Positions 1 to 10,200 of a stretch of DNA of 64,000 bases are shown piece by piece. The stretch covers positions 310,001 to 374,000 of the forward strand of contig NZ_QJHL01000002.1 in NCBI RefSeq assembly GCF_003202405.1, written 5' to 3'. The stretch is from Flavobacterium hydrophilum (GTDB lineage Bacteria > Bacteroidota > Bacteroidia > Flavobacteriales > Flavobacteriaceae). The position numbers and the translations under genes are program-made. Within the stretch, counting starts at the first letter, position 1. The number at the start of each line of letters is the position of its first letter. The notes under the pieces were generated by a model. The model was not told the origin of the DNA. It saw only the letters and a program-made list of their open reading frames with translations, and searched no databases.

Positions 1-580
1 GCAATGCATAAAATTGTCCTTCGTTCATACGGCTTGGAACAACGAAATCTCTTGCCCCTTCCGGAGTAGATTTGATTAGGTAAGGAGTTTCAACTTCGCA
101 GAAATCTAAATCAGACAGATATTTACGAACTTCCATCGCTACTTTATGACGGAAGAGTAAACTGTTTTTTACCGGATTTCTTCTGATGTCTAAATAACGG
201 TATTTCATTCTGATGTCTTCACCACCGTCAGTTTCATCTTCAATAGTAAATGGAGGTGTAAGAGCGGCATTTAAAATAGTCAATTCAGAAACTAAAATTT
301 CGATTTCACCAGTCGGGATGTTTTTGTTTTTAGCTTCACGCTCAATAACCGTTCCTTTTACCTGAATTACAAATTCTCTTCCAAGTGTTTTTGCCAGTTC
401 GAAAACAGTTTTATCAGTACGGCTTTCATCAAAAATAAGCTGCGTGATTCCGTAACGGTCGCGTAAATCAACCCAATTCATGAATCCTTTATCGCGAGAT
501 TTCTGAACCCAGCCTGCAAGTGTAACTTCGGTATTAATATTTGAGGCATTTAATTCGCCACAATTATGACTTCTATACAT
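1..580 (-). CDS. aspS: Aspartyl-tRNA synthetase, N-terminal part (runs off the left edge)
   Basis: Charges tRNA-Asp with aspartate in the cytoplasm. Only the first 193 or so codons are inside the window; the C-terminal catalytic core lies beyond base 1. The visible protein starts [10 protein letters not shown] and has the OB-fold anticodon-binding domain ([22 protein letters not shown]), then the beginning of the class II core with motif 1 (FCEVETPYL) and the bacterial-type TPEGARDF loop. The start at 580 gives the N-terminus expected for bacterial AspRS. A TACTTTTG -7 type element lies upstream on the minus strand (600-607). The identification is firm from the motifs; only the 3' part is missing. 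Confidence 0.95.
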   Translation of the reverse strand, partial: MYRSHNCGELNASNINTEVTLAGWVQKSRDKGFMNWVDLRDRYGITQLIFDESRTDKTVFELAKTLGREFVIQVKGTVIEREAKNKNIPTGEIEILVSELTILNAALTPPFTIEDETDGGEDIRMKYRYLDIRRNPVKNSLLFRHKVAMEVRKYLSDLDFCEVETPYLIKSTPEGARDFVVPSRMNEGQFYAL

Positions 581-703
581 TGATCAAAATTTTAGACTGC
601 AAAAGTAAACACAAAATTCAAATTAATGTAGAAAAGTAATAACATGATGCTTATAAATTTTAAATATTTTGTTAAGAGGTAAATTTCTCACATGGAATTT
701 CTT

Positions 704-711
704 TAGATTTG
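704..711 (+). promoter_or_regulatory. Flavobacterial -7 element (TAGATTTG) before the TlpA-like gene
   Basis: TAGATTTG fits the TANNTTTG consensus of Bacteroidota housekeeping promoters and lies 24 bp before the ATG at 735. No good TTTG -33 box is seen at the right distance. Its place inside the upstream extension of the reading frame (TTG at 669) argues that translation begins at 735 and not at 669. Confidence 0.45.
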
Positions 712-734
712 GTCTACTCAAAATAAAATCAATT

Positions 735-1730
735 ATGAAAAAAGTTTTTCTTTTAGCTCTGATTATGTTCAGCGTTTTTAATGTTGATGCACAAACAAAA
801 AATAAAATTAAGTTTACGGCTAAAATTGCTAACAGAAACAGTGATACTTTAGTGATACGCGGAGCAAATAATTTTACCCAGGTTATTCCTGTAGATAAAA
901 AGGGAATTTTTGCTGCTACTTTTGAAGCACCGAAAGGGTTTTATCAATTTTCAGACGGGACAGAAGTATCCGGTTTGTATTTAAAGCCAGATTCAGAAAT
1001 AAATCTGACAATGGACGCTAAACAATTTGATGAAACCATTGTTTATAAAGGTAAAGGAGTTGAGGAAAATAATTTTCTGGCTCAGTATTCTTTAAGCAAT
1101 GAAAAATTTCAAAATGAGGCATTTTCAAAAGAAGAAGCCGAATTTAGAGCACTATTAGATGCAAAGACAAAGCTGGACAATGAGACTCTTGAAAAAGGAA
1201 AATTGGATCCTGAGTTTCAAATGGCTTTAAAAAATTCATTTGCACAATTTAATCAGTATGCAGTTCAGACGTATGAAAGTACTGCTAAAGCAAACAAATT
1301 AAAAGGAACAGCTTCTCCGGATTTTGATTATGAAAATTATAAAGGAGGCAAAACAAAACTTTCTGACTTAAGAGGAAAATACGTTTATATAGATCTTTGG
1401 GCAACATGGTGCGGGCCTTGCAGGGCAGAAATTCCTTTCCTGCAAAAAATAGAAGAGAAATACCATGGTAAAAATATTGAATTTGTGAGTATTTCGATTG
1501 ACAAAGCAAAGGATAATGAAAAATGGAAAAAATTCGTTGCTGATAAAAATTTAGGAGGAATACAGTTGTTTGCAGACAAAGACTGGGAATCTGAATTTGT
1601 AACGAGTTATGGCGTAACCGGAATTCCGAGATTTATATTGATTGATCCAAAAGGGAATATTGTAAACCCGGATGCTGACAGACCATCATCGCCAGATCTT
1701 GAAAAACAATTAGATGCACTATTGAACTAA
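735..1730 (+). CDS. Secreted TlpA-like thioredoxin-fold disulfide oxidoreductase
   Basis: 331 aa envelope thiol-disulfide oxidoreductase. It opens with a clear signal peptide (MKKVFLLALIMFSVFNVDAQ), then has an N-terminal domain of about 150 residues resembling the DUF4369-type domain found before thioredoxin folds in Bacteroidota, and a C-terminal TlpA/AhpC-like thioredoxin domain with the active site WCGPC (Cys226 and Cys229) and the cis-proline segment GIPRF. Such proteins reduce or shuffle disulfides in the periplasm, sometimes for cytochrome c maturation; no cytochrome biogenesis genes are adjacent, so the partner is unknown. The frame is open upstream to a TTG at 669, but the ATG at 735 gives the signal peptide and follows a -7 element. 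Confidence 0.88.
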   Translation: MKKVFLLALIMFSVFNVDAQTKNKIKFTAKIANRNSDTLVIRGANNFTQVIPVDKKGIFAATFEAPKGFYQFSDGTEVSGLYLKPDSEINLTMDAKQFDETIVYKGKGVEENNFLAQYSLSNEKFQNEAFSKEEAEFRALLDAKTKLDNETLEKGKLDPEFQMALKNSFAQFNQYAVQTYESTAKANKLKGTASPDFDYENYKGGKTKLSDLRGKYVYIDLWATWCGPCRAEIPFLQKIEEKYHGKNIEFVSISIDKAKDNEKWKKFVADKNLGGIQLFADKDWESEFVTSYGVTGIPRFILIDPKGNIVNPDADRPSSPDLEKQLDALLN

Positions 1731-1787
1731 ATTATTTATGAAATTTACAACGTTATCGTAATTTCTGTATTTTTAAAAAAAACCAGT

Positions 1788-1816
1788 AAAACCAATGCTT
1801 CAGCGTTGGTTTTTTT
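1788..1816 (+). terminator. Rho-independent terminator of the TlpA-like gene
   Basis: Inverted repeat AAACCAATGCT / AGCGTTGGTTT with one G-T wobble and a 2-base loop, followed by a run of seven T. Confidence 0.85.
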
Positions 1817-1900
1817 ATATCCGGCTGATTTCCAATGTTAAGCTTTTACCCAATGTTATCAAATTGTTAAGCAAAAGTTTTTTTAATGTAAACTATTAAT

Positions 1901-1908
1901 TATATTTG
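1901..1908 (+). promoter_or_regulatory. Flavobacterial -7 element (TATATTTG) before the MORN-type gene
   Basis: TATATTTG matches TANNTTTG exactly, 33 bp before the ATG at 1942. The -33 position holds a T-tract rather than an exact TTTG. Confidence 0.5.
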
Positions 1909-1941
1909 ATAAAGATTTGATAACATTTAATACCTAAAGAT

Positions 1942-2289
1942 ATGAAAAAGTGTGTAATTTTAGTTGCAATATTGTTCTCTGGAATTTTAGTTGCACAAGA
2001 GACAAAACCGGAATTGGAAGCTGTTGGAAACAAAGTGAGAGCTACTTATTACTATGAAAATGGTAAAGTACAACAAGAAGGTTTTTTTAAAGAAGGAAAG
2101 TTAGATGGTGTTTGGGTATCTTATGATGAGAATGGCAATAAAAAAGCAATAGCAGAATACACAAACGGATTAAAAACCGGAAAATGGATTTATTTTAACG
2201 ACAAAAACATTTCTCAGGTAGACTATTCAAACAGCAAAATTAATTCGGTTAAAAACTTAGAAGAAAAAGTTTTAGCTCATACAAATTAA
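1942..2289 (+). CDS. Small secreted MORN/YwqK-like repeat protein
   Basis: 115 aa with a signal peptide (MKKCVILVAILFSGILVAQ). The mature part holds two to three MORN-like repeats of the form YYENGKVQQEGFFKEGKLDG and YTNGLKTGKWIYF, the pattern of the 'YwqK antitoxin' family. That family name comes from a Bacillus context and should not be read as function here, because no toxin gene is next to it. MORN-type repeats usually fold as short beta-hairpins that bind lipids or proteins. It is monocistronic, with its own -7 element and a strong terminator directly behind it. I infer a periplasmic location and nothing more. Confidence 0.8.
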   Translation: MKKCVILVAILFSGILVAQETKPELEAVGNKVRATYYYENGKVQQEGFFKEGKLDGVWVSYDENGNKKAIAEYTNGLKTGKWIYFNDKNISQVDYSNSKINSVKNLEEKVLAHTN

Positions 2290-2305
2290 TATTTATTTAG
2301 TTAAG

Positions 2306-2346
2306 AAAAAAGGGAGAAAATTTCATTGAAATTTTCTCCCTTTTTG
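2306..2346. terminator. Bidirectional terminator between convergent genes
   Basis: Stem AAAAAGGGAGAAAATTT / AAATTTTCTCCCTTTTT with a 5-base loop and A/T runs on both sides. It can serve the MORN-type gene on the plus strand and the PepSY gene (stop at 2350) on the minus strand. Confidence 0.85.
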
Positions 2347-2349
2347 ATT

Positions 2350-3906
2350 TTATAAAATCTTATTTGCTTCTTTTGGTTTTAATGAAAAAGCTGTATAAAG
2401 TGTAATTGAGGCTAAAACAATCCAGAAAACATCAATAAAGAAAATCTGAATCTTGTTTTGCAGAAACGAATTCCAAAACCAATTTCCGCTTATAATTCCA
2501 TTAGCAATTGGAATTATAAATCCTAAAATGCTTCCCGAAATCAAACACCATTTGTTAGTGAACGCATCGTTTCTTTTAATAATAAAAAAGATAGTAAGCA
2601 ACAGCCATCCGATAAAATAAATGCTGTACAAATTAGATTGGCTTAAAGGATGAAACAGTTTAACTGCAATAAAAGCCAAAGCGGTAATAGGATACATGCT
2701 TAAACAGATTGCCAGATAAATACGAACAACACCTTCATTGAAACGACGTTTCTTTTCAGGTATATTTTTCTTATCTCTTGCTATTAACCAAATCATAACT
2801 CCTGAAATAATCACAAAACAGGTTATAATTCCTAAAACAAAGCTTACTATTTTTAAAGCATATCCTCCATAATCACCAAAATGAATACGGTATAAAACAT
2901 TTTTTACAACATCTAAATAATTGTTTTGCGTTTCAGGATTTTTTCTTGCAACTTCTTTTCCATCAGATATACGGTAAACTACTTTTCCTATTCCGGTAAA
3001 TTTTTTGGTGCTTAACAATTCCCCTTCTACCAAAACATGCATATTGGTATCCCCGTAATTTTGAATCATGACACGGGTTATTTCAAAATCGTTCCAATTG
3101 CTTTTTGCTTTCGAAACTAATTGGTCAATACTAAAAGGTGTTGCTAATTTTTTATTGTCAAACTTAAATTCAGGATCTGTGTATTCCAGTTCTTTATATA
3201 ATTTGTCCTGGTCTCCTTTATAGAGCGCCATTACAGCAGGAGCGACAATTAGAAGTTTAATCATAAAAAAAGCACCAGTCACAGCATAAACAAACTGAAA
3301 AGGCAAACCAATCATTCCTAATGCCGTATGAGCATCTGTCCATAATGTTTTAAGCTTTTCTTTCGGACGGAAAACATAAAAATTAGATACAATTTTTTTC
3401 CAGTGCAATAAAACCCCTGTTACTATTGCGAATAAGAAAAACAGCGCAATAAAACCGGAAAGATAATACCCTACAGGATAAGGAACCTGAGCAAGAAAAT
3501 GCAAACGGTATAAAAACTCTCCAAGAGAATATGACTCTTCGTAAGTTGATGTTTTATAGTTTTTTGTGTCTAAATAAAAAAAGCTTCCTTCTTTTTGTTT
3601 GGCAGGAGCCAAAGTATCTTTAGTTCCTTCAGCATAAATATTAACTTTTCTTTCGTTACTGTGCTTAGAAATAGTAATATTTCGTCCGTGCAAAATATAT
3701 TCTTTGTCCAGTTTTTTTAAGGCAGCGTCGTAGTTTAAATCAATTTCCCGTGAAATGGGAGCTGATTCATTTCTTTCCCAATTGATGATTTCATCCCTGA
3801 AAAAGGAAAACGATCCGGCAAAAAATATCACAAAAAGCACTACACTGATAACAATTCCGCTAACAGTATGCGTATGAAAATAAATATTATAATTACGATT
3901 GCTCAT
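2350..3906 (-). CDS. PepSY-associated TM helix protein (iron-uptake inner-membrane protein)
   Basis: 518 aa inner-membrane protein of the PepSY_TM family. The first membrane helix (GIVISVVLFVIFFAGSFSFF) follows a short N-terminus with HTHTVSG, and further helices appear near 150-170 (ALFFLFAIVTGVLLHWKK), 195-230, 345-375 and in the last 120 residues. In this family conserved histidines on the helices are thought to carry haem and pass electrons to reduce siderophore-bound iron. It is the last gene of a tight minus-strand group: 3 bp separate it from the DUF3649-like gene, and the siderophore receptor lies upstream. The reductase role is inferred from family and context. Confidence 0.85.
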   Translation of the reverse strand: MSNRNYNIYFHTHTVSGIVISVVLFVIFFAGSFSFFRDEIINWERNESAPISREIDLNYDAALKKLDKEYILHGRNITISKHSNERKVNIYAEGTKDTLAPAKQKEGSFFYLDTKNYKTSTYEESYSLGEFLYRLHFLAQVPYPVGYYLSGFIALFFLFAIVTGVLLHWKKIVSNFYVFRPKEKLKTLWTDAHTALGMIGLPFQFVYAVTGAFFMIKLLIVAPAVMALYKGDQDKLYKELEYTDPEFKFDNKKLATPFSIDQLVSKAKSNWNDFEITRVMIQNYGDTNMHVLVEGELLSTKKFTGIGKVVYRISDGKEVARKNPETQNNYLDVVKNVLYRIHFGDYGGYALKIVSFVLGIITCFVIISGVMIWLIARDKKNIPEKKRRFNEGVVRIYLAICLSMYPITALAFIAVKLFHPLSQSNLYSIYFIGWLLLTIFFIIKRNDAFTNKWCLISGSILGFIIPIANGIISGNWFWNSFLQNKIQIFFIDVFWIVLASITLYTAFSLKPKEANKIL

Positions 3907-3909
3907 AGT

Positions 3910-4212
3910 TTATTGTGCGCTTGGATTATAAGTTTGTCCTAAATATATTAAAAGAGAGAAAACTAATGACAGAAATAGGTAAATCAACCAGATTTTCCAT
4001 CCGTTTTTAGCTAAAAAGGCAACAACCATTAGAGCTACCCAGAGAATAAAGCCGCTAAAAGCCATTGTTATAAGAATATCAGCACGACTAAACCAGCTGG
4101 CTAAAGCCAAATGAAATGTCACAGAAACAAAATAGCCGCCCAGAATAGCCGCAGTAATTTTGGCAAATCGTTGCCATTTTGATTTTGTTAGGTATTTAGG
4201 ATTTGCTGGCAT
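3910..4212 (-). CDS. Small DUF3649-like inner-membrane protein
   Basis: 100 aa starting MPANPKYLTKSKWQRFAKI. Three hydrophobic segments are visible, at about 18-38, 46-68 and 72-92. The length, the GGYFVSV start of helix 1 and the position between a receptor gene and a PepSY gene match DUF3649 proteins of iron-acquisition clusters. The frame stays open further upstream into the neighbouring gene, but the ATG at 4212 sits 2 bp after that gene's stop (4215) and gives the family-like N-terminus. Exact function is unknown; I infer an accessory role in ferric-siderophore handling. Confidence 0.72.
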   Translation of the reverse strand: MPANPKYLTKSKWQRFAKITAAILGGYFVSVTFHLALASWFSRADILITMAFSGFILWVALMVVAFLAKNGWKIWLIYLFLSLVFSLLIYLGQTYNPSAQ

Positions 4213-4214
4213 GT

Positions 4215-4547
4215 TTAAGTGTAATAAAATTCTAATAAAGCAATTATTATAAAAAGAATCAGTAACGATAAACGGCTTACTTTTTTTAAGGGAGTTAATA
4301 ATACAATTAAACTTCCTACTGCCATAAGCTGAATAAAAAATATTAAGGTTCCGCAGCCCAGAGATTGTGTAAAAAGCCAAAAACCATAAGCAGTCAAAAG
4401 TAAAACTAATCCGGTGATTTTGGTTTGTTTTGGATTTTTCTGCATCCATTTTTCAAAACCTAAATCATACGATAAAACAGCTCTTTTTGAAGTATAATAT
4501 AAGGTGTAAAAAGCTAAAAAAACGATAAGACTTGCTATTGTTATCAT
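4215..4547 (-). CDS. Small DUF3325-like inner-membrane protein
   Basis: 110 aa with an N-terminal helix (MITIASLIVFLAFYTLYYTSK), a charged stretch (FEKWMQKNPKQTK) and three more hydrophobic segments. This pattern and the neighbours (a DUF3649-like gene 2 bp downstream, a PepSY gene, a siderophore receptor upstream) fit DUF3325, a family known mainly from proteobacterial iron-uptake clusters. It is the first gene after the terminator that follows the receptor, so it is probably expressed at a lower level by read-through or from a weak promoter in the 60-bp gap. Function is not known. Confidence 0.7.
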   Translation of the reverse strand: MITIASLIVFLAFYTLYYTSKRAVLSYDLGFEKWMQKNPKQTKITGLVLLLTAYGFWLFTQSLGCGTLIFFIQLMAVGSLIVLLTPLKKVSRLSLLILFIIIALLEFYYT

Positions 4548-4561
4548 AATTTTAAAAATTT

Positions 4562-4598
4562 AAAAAACACCTCTCTGTATTATTAGAAAGGTGTTTTT
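4562..4598 (-). terminator. Terminator between siderophore receptor and downstream membrane genes
   Basis: Stem AAAACACCT / AGGTGTTTT followed on the minus strand by a T-run. It sits between the receptor stop (4611) and the next gene start (4547), so it probably attenuates and does not isolate the two parts. Confidence 0.75.
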
Positions 4599-4610
4599 AT
4601 GTTATTTTAT

Positions 4611-7061
4611 TTAGAATCTGTACGTAAAACTTGCTGCAATAGTTCTAGGATCTTTAGGATGTACTGTTGACCATCCGTCATAAATTTCTTTGTTTGCAAT
4701 ATTGTTTAATTTAAGATTTATTCCAAATTTTTCAGCATTGTAAAATAATGAAGAATTCAGCACTACATATTCAGGGATAGTAAATGTTCCTGCAGTAGTT
4801 CTGTTCATTATGAGATTATCTCCAATATAATTTCCTCCAAAACCTAACCCGAAACCTCTCAGTACACCGTTTGTAAATTTATAACTTGCCCAAAGGTTTG
4901 CCAGATTTCTAGGACCTGCATTTTCAGATCTGTGTCCTACAAAATCAATATCACCTTTTCTTAAAATTGCTTCGTTATAGCTGTACCCTGCGATAATATT
5001 TAAGCCATTAATTGGATTGGCAACAATTTCGAATTCTATACCATTATTATCCTGTGCTCCGTCCTGATAATAAGTAACATCAGTAGCATTTGGTCTGATA
5101 CCGTAAACCATATCCTCGACTTTTATTTCGTAATAACTAAAAGTTGCATATAATTTATCGTTGAAAATATTTACTTTGGTTCCAAATTCAAATTGATTAG
5201 CACGCTCAGGGCCAAATGTTCTGTTTGTTCTGATTATATCTCCGTTTCCATCAGTTTGAACATCTTGTGAAGGACTTGTATTTGTAAAACCATTCATGTA
5301 GTTTAAGAAAATCGATACTTTATCAATCACCGGCTGAAGAACTAAACCAAATTTAGGAGAAAGAGCTGTTTGATTGTATCCGTCATTTTCAGCATTCATA
5401 AAACGATCTGCACGTAAACTAACCATTGCTGATAAATTAGGAAAAAGATCTATCACATCAGAGAAATAAGCACTGTAAACTTCTTGTTTTGTTTTACTGT
5501 TACTTCTTGGGCTATTGCCTACTATTGCATCGGATCCTGCTTTAGTTAAATCACCCGTATCACCGTTAGAAGGGCCAAAAACGGCATTAAATGAAGCCAG
5601 ATCATCTCCTATATAAACGTATCCGTTTCCAAAATAATTTGAACCATAATCAGCAAAAGTTCTTTTATAATAATCTAAACCAACAACTAATCTGTTTCTT
5701 AGACTTCCTATTTTAAAATCACCAATAAAATTTTGTTGGATATCAGTAGATTTGTTTTCATTATCCTGATAATTAAAGTAACGAGCAAGGACAATTCCTT
5801 CTGTAATAGTAGGAAAAAATTGCGTTCCTTCATAAAGATAGGAATAGTAACCTTTAGATTTTGCAGTACTGTTTGAGAAAATTGTTTGTGATGTCCATTG
5901 ATCAGAAAGTTTATAATTCATCTGCGCCTGAACATTAAATGAAGGCGTTTTAATGGTTAGCTCATCACTGGTGTAAGAACGCTTATTGTCATATTTTAAT
6001 TCATTAATATTATGAACTCTTAATGGAAACCCTCTGTCAAAAAACAACATTGTTGGGTTAGTAGTTTCATTGTTCATAAATTCTGTTTGAACAAGAAATG
6101 ATAATCTGTTGTTTACTTCGTAAGATACAGAAGGTGCAATGAAGAAAGATTCTCTAAAACCGGCATCCTGAAAACTATTTTGATTATTGTATGCAGAGTT
6201 TACCCTGAAATTTAATGTTTTCTTTTCGTTTAATGAAGTATTAAGATCAACAGTTGCACGGTTCAAAGCATAGCTTCCGGCAGTATAATTTATTTCGCCC
6301 CCAAATCCTTTGTAGGGTTTTTTGGTTGTGGTGTTAATTAATCCCCCGTATGATATTAAGCTGCTACCAAATAATGTTCCGGATGGACCTCTGATAACTT
6401 CAATTCTGTCAACATTTGCAGGCTCTAAACTTCCGTTTGTTAAACCTGGAAGTCCATTAACCATTGTAGGCTGAACAGCGAATCCTCTTAAGGCATAATA
6501 ACCTCCACCATCACCACCACGACCTGTAGAAGCCCAAAGTTGTGTTACTCCCGGAGCATTTTTTAAAGCATCATCAAAATTTGTTACCACTTGTTCTTTT
6601 AATACTTCACCTGTAATAGTTGTATATACCTGTGGATTTTCAAGGTTTTTAAGAGGTAATCTTGATACCTGCTGATTCTCTTTACGGGCAAAATGATTTG
6701 TTTTGCCTGCGTTGATCAGAACTTCAGTAAGTTCTTCTGAGTTTGAAGTGATGTTGAAGTTTTCAATATACTCCTTACCTTCATTTACAACGATATTTTT
6801 TTCTGTAGTTGAAAGCCCAACACCAGATACTTTTATTGTGTAAGTTCCGGGTTTAACATTTTTTATTTTATAATTTCCGGTTTCATCCGTAATTGTTCCC
6901 AGGCGGGTACCCTTTAAAACTACAGAAATATTATCTGACGATTCGTTATTGGTTAAAGTAATTTTTCCTTTAATTGTTGCTTTTTCCTGTGCTGTTGCAG
7001 TTATTGTAGTTAGCAAAATAAAGAATAAACCTAATAGTGGTATTGTAAATCTTATTTTCAT
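4611..7061 (-). CDS. TonB-dependent siderophore receptor
   Basis: 816 aa outer-membrane receptor. After a signal peptide (ending near ITATAQ) it has a carboxypeptidase-regulatory-like domain (about 28-115), a plug domain with the block VDRIEVIRGPSGTLFGSS, and a C-terminal 22-strand barrel ending in FTYRF with a terminal Phe, as expected for BAM-inserted barrels. The plug and the barrel block ALSPKFGLVLQP are those of ferric-siderophore receptors of the FhuA/FoxA group rather than SusC proteins. It imports a ferric chelate with TonB energy. The downstream PepSY, DUF3649-like and DUF3325-like genes support iron uptake. Which siderophore is used cannot be told. Confidence 0.9.
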   Translation of the reverse strand: MKIRFTIPLLGLFFILLTTITATAQEKATIKGKITLTNNESSDNISVVLKGTRLGTITDETGNYKIKNVKPGTYTIKVSGVGLSTTEKNIVVNEGKEYIENFNITSNSEELTEVLINAGKTNHFARKENQQVSRLPLKNLENPQVYTTITGEVLKEQVVTNFDDALKNAPGVTQLWASTGRGGDGGGYYALRGFAVQPTMVNGLPGLTNGSLEPANVDRIEVIRGPSGTLFGSSLISYGGLINTTTKKPYKGFGGEINYTAGSYALNRATVDLNTSLNEKKTLNFRVNSAYNNQNSFQDAGFRESFFIAPSVSYEVNNRLSFLVQTEFMNNETTNPTMLFFDRGFPLRVHNINELKYDNKRSYTSDELTIKTPSFNVQAQMNYKLSDQWTSQTIFSNSTAKSKGYYSYLYEGTQFFPTITEGIVLARYFNYQDNENKSTDIQQNFIGDFKIGSLRNRLVVGLDYYKRTFADYGSNYFGNGYVYIGDDLASFNAVFGPSNGDTGDLTKAGSDAIVGNSPRSNSKTKQEVYSAYFSDVIDLFPNLSAMVSLRADRFMNAENDGYNQTALSPKFGLVLQPVIDKVSIFLNYMNGFTNTSPSQDVQTDGNGDIIRTNRTFGPERANQFEFGTKVNIFNDKLYATFSYYEIKVEDMVYGIRPNATDVTYYQDGAQDNNGIEFEIVANPINGLNIIAGYSYNEAILRKGDIDFVGHRSENAGPRNLANLWASYKFTNGVLRGFGLGFGGNYIGDNLIMNRTTAGTFTIPEYVVLNSSLFYNAEKFGINLKLNNIANKEIYDGWSTVHPKDPRTIAASFTYRF

Positions 7062-7087
7062 CTTATTTAGAATTGTTTTTGATAGCG

Positions 7088-7119
7088 CAAATTTAAGTTT
7101 TGAATATTAACTGTGCAAA
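7088..7119 (-). promoter_or_regulatory. Promoter of the siderophore receptor gene
   Basis: On the minus strand TTTG (7116-7119) and TAAATTTG (7088-7095) are separated by exactly 20 bp, fitting the Bacteroidota TTTG / TANNTTTG promoter. The predicted start leaves a leader of about 20 bases. No classical Fur box is apparent. Confidence 0.7.
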
Positions 7120-7225
7120 CTATTCTTATTTATTCTAAATAAAACACTAATTAAAGGTTAAAATTTATTTTTATTTAAAAAATTAACATCTTAAGCTGAT
7201 TTTAAGCAAATATTAATATTACTAT

Positions 7226-7259
7226 AAAAAAAAACCTGTTCAAAATGAATGAACAGGCT
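7226..7259 (-). terminator. Terminator of the RND efflux operon
   Basis: On the minus strand the stem AGCCTGTTCA / TGAACAGGTT is followed by nine T. It lies 28 bp after the stop of the RND pump gene. Confidence 0.88.
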
Positions 7260-7286
7260 TTCAATTTAAATCAAATCAACAATTAA

Positions 7287-10200
7287 TTAATGCGTATGTT
7301 TAGGGTTAAAACCGTCTTCGCTTAATTCGGTATGCTCGTAATCAGCTACCATTTCAGCTTCATAATCGATTTTATCTCCTTTAGAGAATTTCTGAATTAA
7401 TTTCTCCATGATATTATAAATTACCGGAACTACAATCAGGGTTAAGAATAAAGAAGAAATCAATCCTCCGATGATTACCCATGCCAAACCGTTTTTCCAC
7501 TCAGCTCCTGCTCCTGATGCTAATGCAATTGGGAACATACCAAATACCATCGCAATGGTTGTCATCAAGATTGGACGTAAACGAGCGTGGTTTGCCTGAA
7601 TTAATGCAGTTCTGATTGATTCTCCTGCTGCTCTTCTTTGGTTGGTATAATCGACAAGCATGATCGCATTCTTACACACCAGACCAATCAACATAATAAT
7701 ACCTAAGATTGTAAATATATTTAGTGAGTTGTTTGTTAATGCCAAAGCTAACATCGCTCCAATGAAAGAAAGCGGAATAGCAAACAATACAACGAATGGA
7801 TGCGCAAAACTGTCATACAAACTCACCATTACAAGATAAACCAAAATAATAGCGGCTAATAAAGCGATTCCTAAAGTACCAAATCCTTCAGACTGGTTCT
7901 CCATGTCACCTCCCCAGATGTAATTTACTCCGGCCGGTTTTTTAAGTTTATCCAGTTTTTCCTGCCAAATCCCTACAATTGTTCCAGATGGTACTCCAAC
8001 GTTTTGTCCTTTTACTGTTACAGAAGCCGATTTGTCTCTACGTTCTAACTGGCTAGGTCCTGATCCTTCTGTAATATCAGCAAACTGAGACAATTTAATT
8101 TGTTGACCAGCTGCGTTTATGAAAATCAAATTGCTAACGTCAGTAATACTTTTTCTGTCAAAAGCATTGTATCTGATGTTGATATCGTACTCATATTCAC
8201 CTGCACGGTATTTACCATCCGTATTTCCACTAAAAGCAGTTTGCATAGTTAAACCAACTGTCTGAAGTGTCAACCCTAAAGCAGCCATTTTATCACGGTC
8301 TACTTTTACGTTAACCTCAGGGTTTCCATCTTCAACTGTTAATTTGATCTCTGTTGTTCCCGGAATAGTACGTAATTCAGCTTCAGCTAATTTTGCAAAA
8401 GCCATAGCACTTTCTGTAGATGGACCTGTAACGATCAAACCTAAAGTAGCATCTTCAGCAGTTCCTAATATACCAACCGGAACGGTTTTAACTTTTGCGC
8501 CAACTAATACTTTTTCAAGTTTACGTTTGATTTTTGCAGCATAAACATTCGCATCATCTGTACGATCTTTTTGCTCGATCATCTTTACGTCAATCTCTGC
8601 TTTGTATGCTGTTGCCTGAGATGCACCAAAACCTTCACTTGTTTGTCCTACAGTTGTAATTTGACTGTGAACATACTCTTGTTGTTTTAAGTAAGCTTCT
8701 GCTTTTTGGGTCATGAAGTTCGTTTGTTCTAAAGATGCATCTTTTGGCATTTCGATTTGAACTAAAAATTCCCCACTGTCAGATGATGCAAAGAACTCTC
8801 CACCAATAAAACCACCACCCATTAATCCGATTGTAGAAGCAAAAAATAATATAATTACAACAACGAAAGTCTTAATGTAATGATCCAGACACCAGGTCAA
8901 TAAATTAGATACCCAGTTTGTAAAACGAGTTAAATAATCTTCGAAACCAAGAATGATTCTTCCAAATAAATTCTTTCCTTCAATATGCTCTAATTTTCCG
9001 AAACGAGAAGAAAGCCAAGGAATAATAGTAAACGAAGCTAATAATGATAACAACGTTGAAATAATTACCGTTACACAGAATTGTGTAATAATATTTGATA
9101 CCAATCCGGAACTCATCGCGATCGGCAAGAATACTACCACAATTACCAATGTAATCGAAGTTACAGTTCCACCAATTTCGGCAGTTCCATCATAAGACGC
9201 ACGAATACGGCTTTTACCCATTTCCATGTGCCTGTAAATATTCTCAAGTACCACAATCGCATCATCGACCAGAATACCTACGACGAGGGATAATCCTAAT
9301 AAACTCATTAAGTTCAAAGTATATCCCATTAAATAAATACCGATAAAAGTAGCAATCAAAGATGCCGGAATCGATACCATTACAATTAATGAGTTTCTGA
9401 TACTGTGAAGAAAGAACAACATTACAAAAGCTACCAGAATTACCGCAATCAATAAATCGTGAACTACAGAATCTGCAGCTTCTAATGTAAAAATGGTACT
9501 GTCCTTTGCAACTTCAAGTTTTAATTGGTTTACTTTATAATCTTTTTCAAGGGTTGCAATAGTTTTTAATAATTGCTCACTTACCGCAACGGCATTAGCA
9601 TCAGATTGTTTTACGATTTGTAAAACGATTGCACTTTTTTGATCTACACGAGAAATTTTTTCAGCCACTTTTTGAGTATCCTGAACATCGGCAATATCGC
9701 TTAAACGAACCTGAATTCCGTTTTGAGAAGAAACAACCAGGTTTCTTAATTCTTCAACATTTTTATATTTACCGGCTAAACGAATTAATATTTTTTGATC
9801 ACGGGTCTGGATGTTTCCTGTTGGAAAATCTAAATTCGAAGTCAGGATGTTTTGTTGTACCTGCGGAATAGATAATCCGTAACCCTGCATTTTAAGAGCA
9901 TCAAGGTTTACCTGAATTTCACGCTCTGAACCACCAATGATATTTACCTGAGCAACACCTTGTACTCGGGATAAAATAGGAGCAATTTTTTTGTCAATTA
10001 AGTCATAAAATTCTGCTTCGTCCATTTTTCCATTGGCACCAAGTGTCATGATTGGTAAGTCACTCAACGAGAATTTTGTCAGTGCCGGTGTTTTCACGTC
10101 ATCAGGTAAATCACTAATAATAGCGTTTATTTTTCGCTGCGCATCATTCAAAGAAAAATCGACTTTTGCATTAGATGTCAGCGTAATCGAAACGATAGAC

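Noticed and set aside
669..734. Longer start (TTG at 669) for the TlpA-like gene
   Set aside because: It would put a -7 promoter element inside the coding region and bury the signal peptide; the ATG at 735 is better.
1942..2289. MORN-type gene as antitoxin of a toxin-antitoxin pair
   Set aside because: The protein has a signal peptide and stands alone; no toxin gene is adjacent.
4213..4449. Upstream extension of the DUF3649-like frame (start at 4449)
   Set aside because: It overlaps the DUF3325-like gene completely on the same strand; the ATG at 4212 with a 2-bp gap is the natural start.
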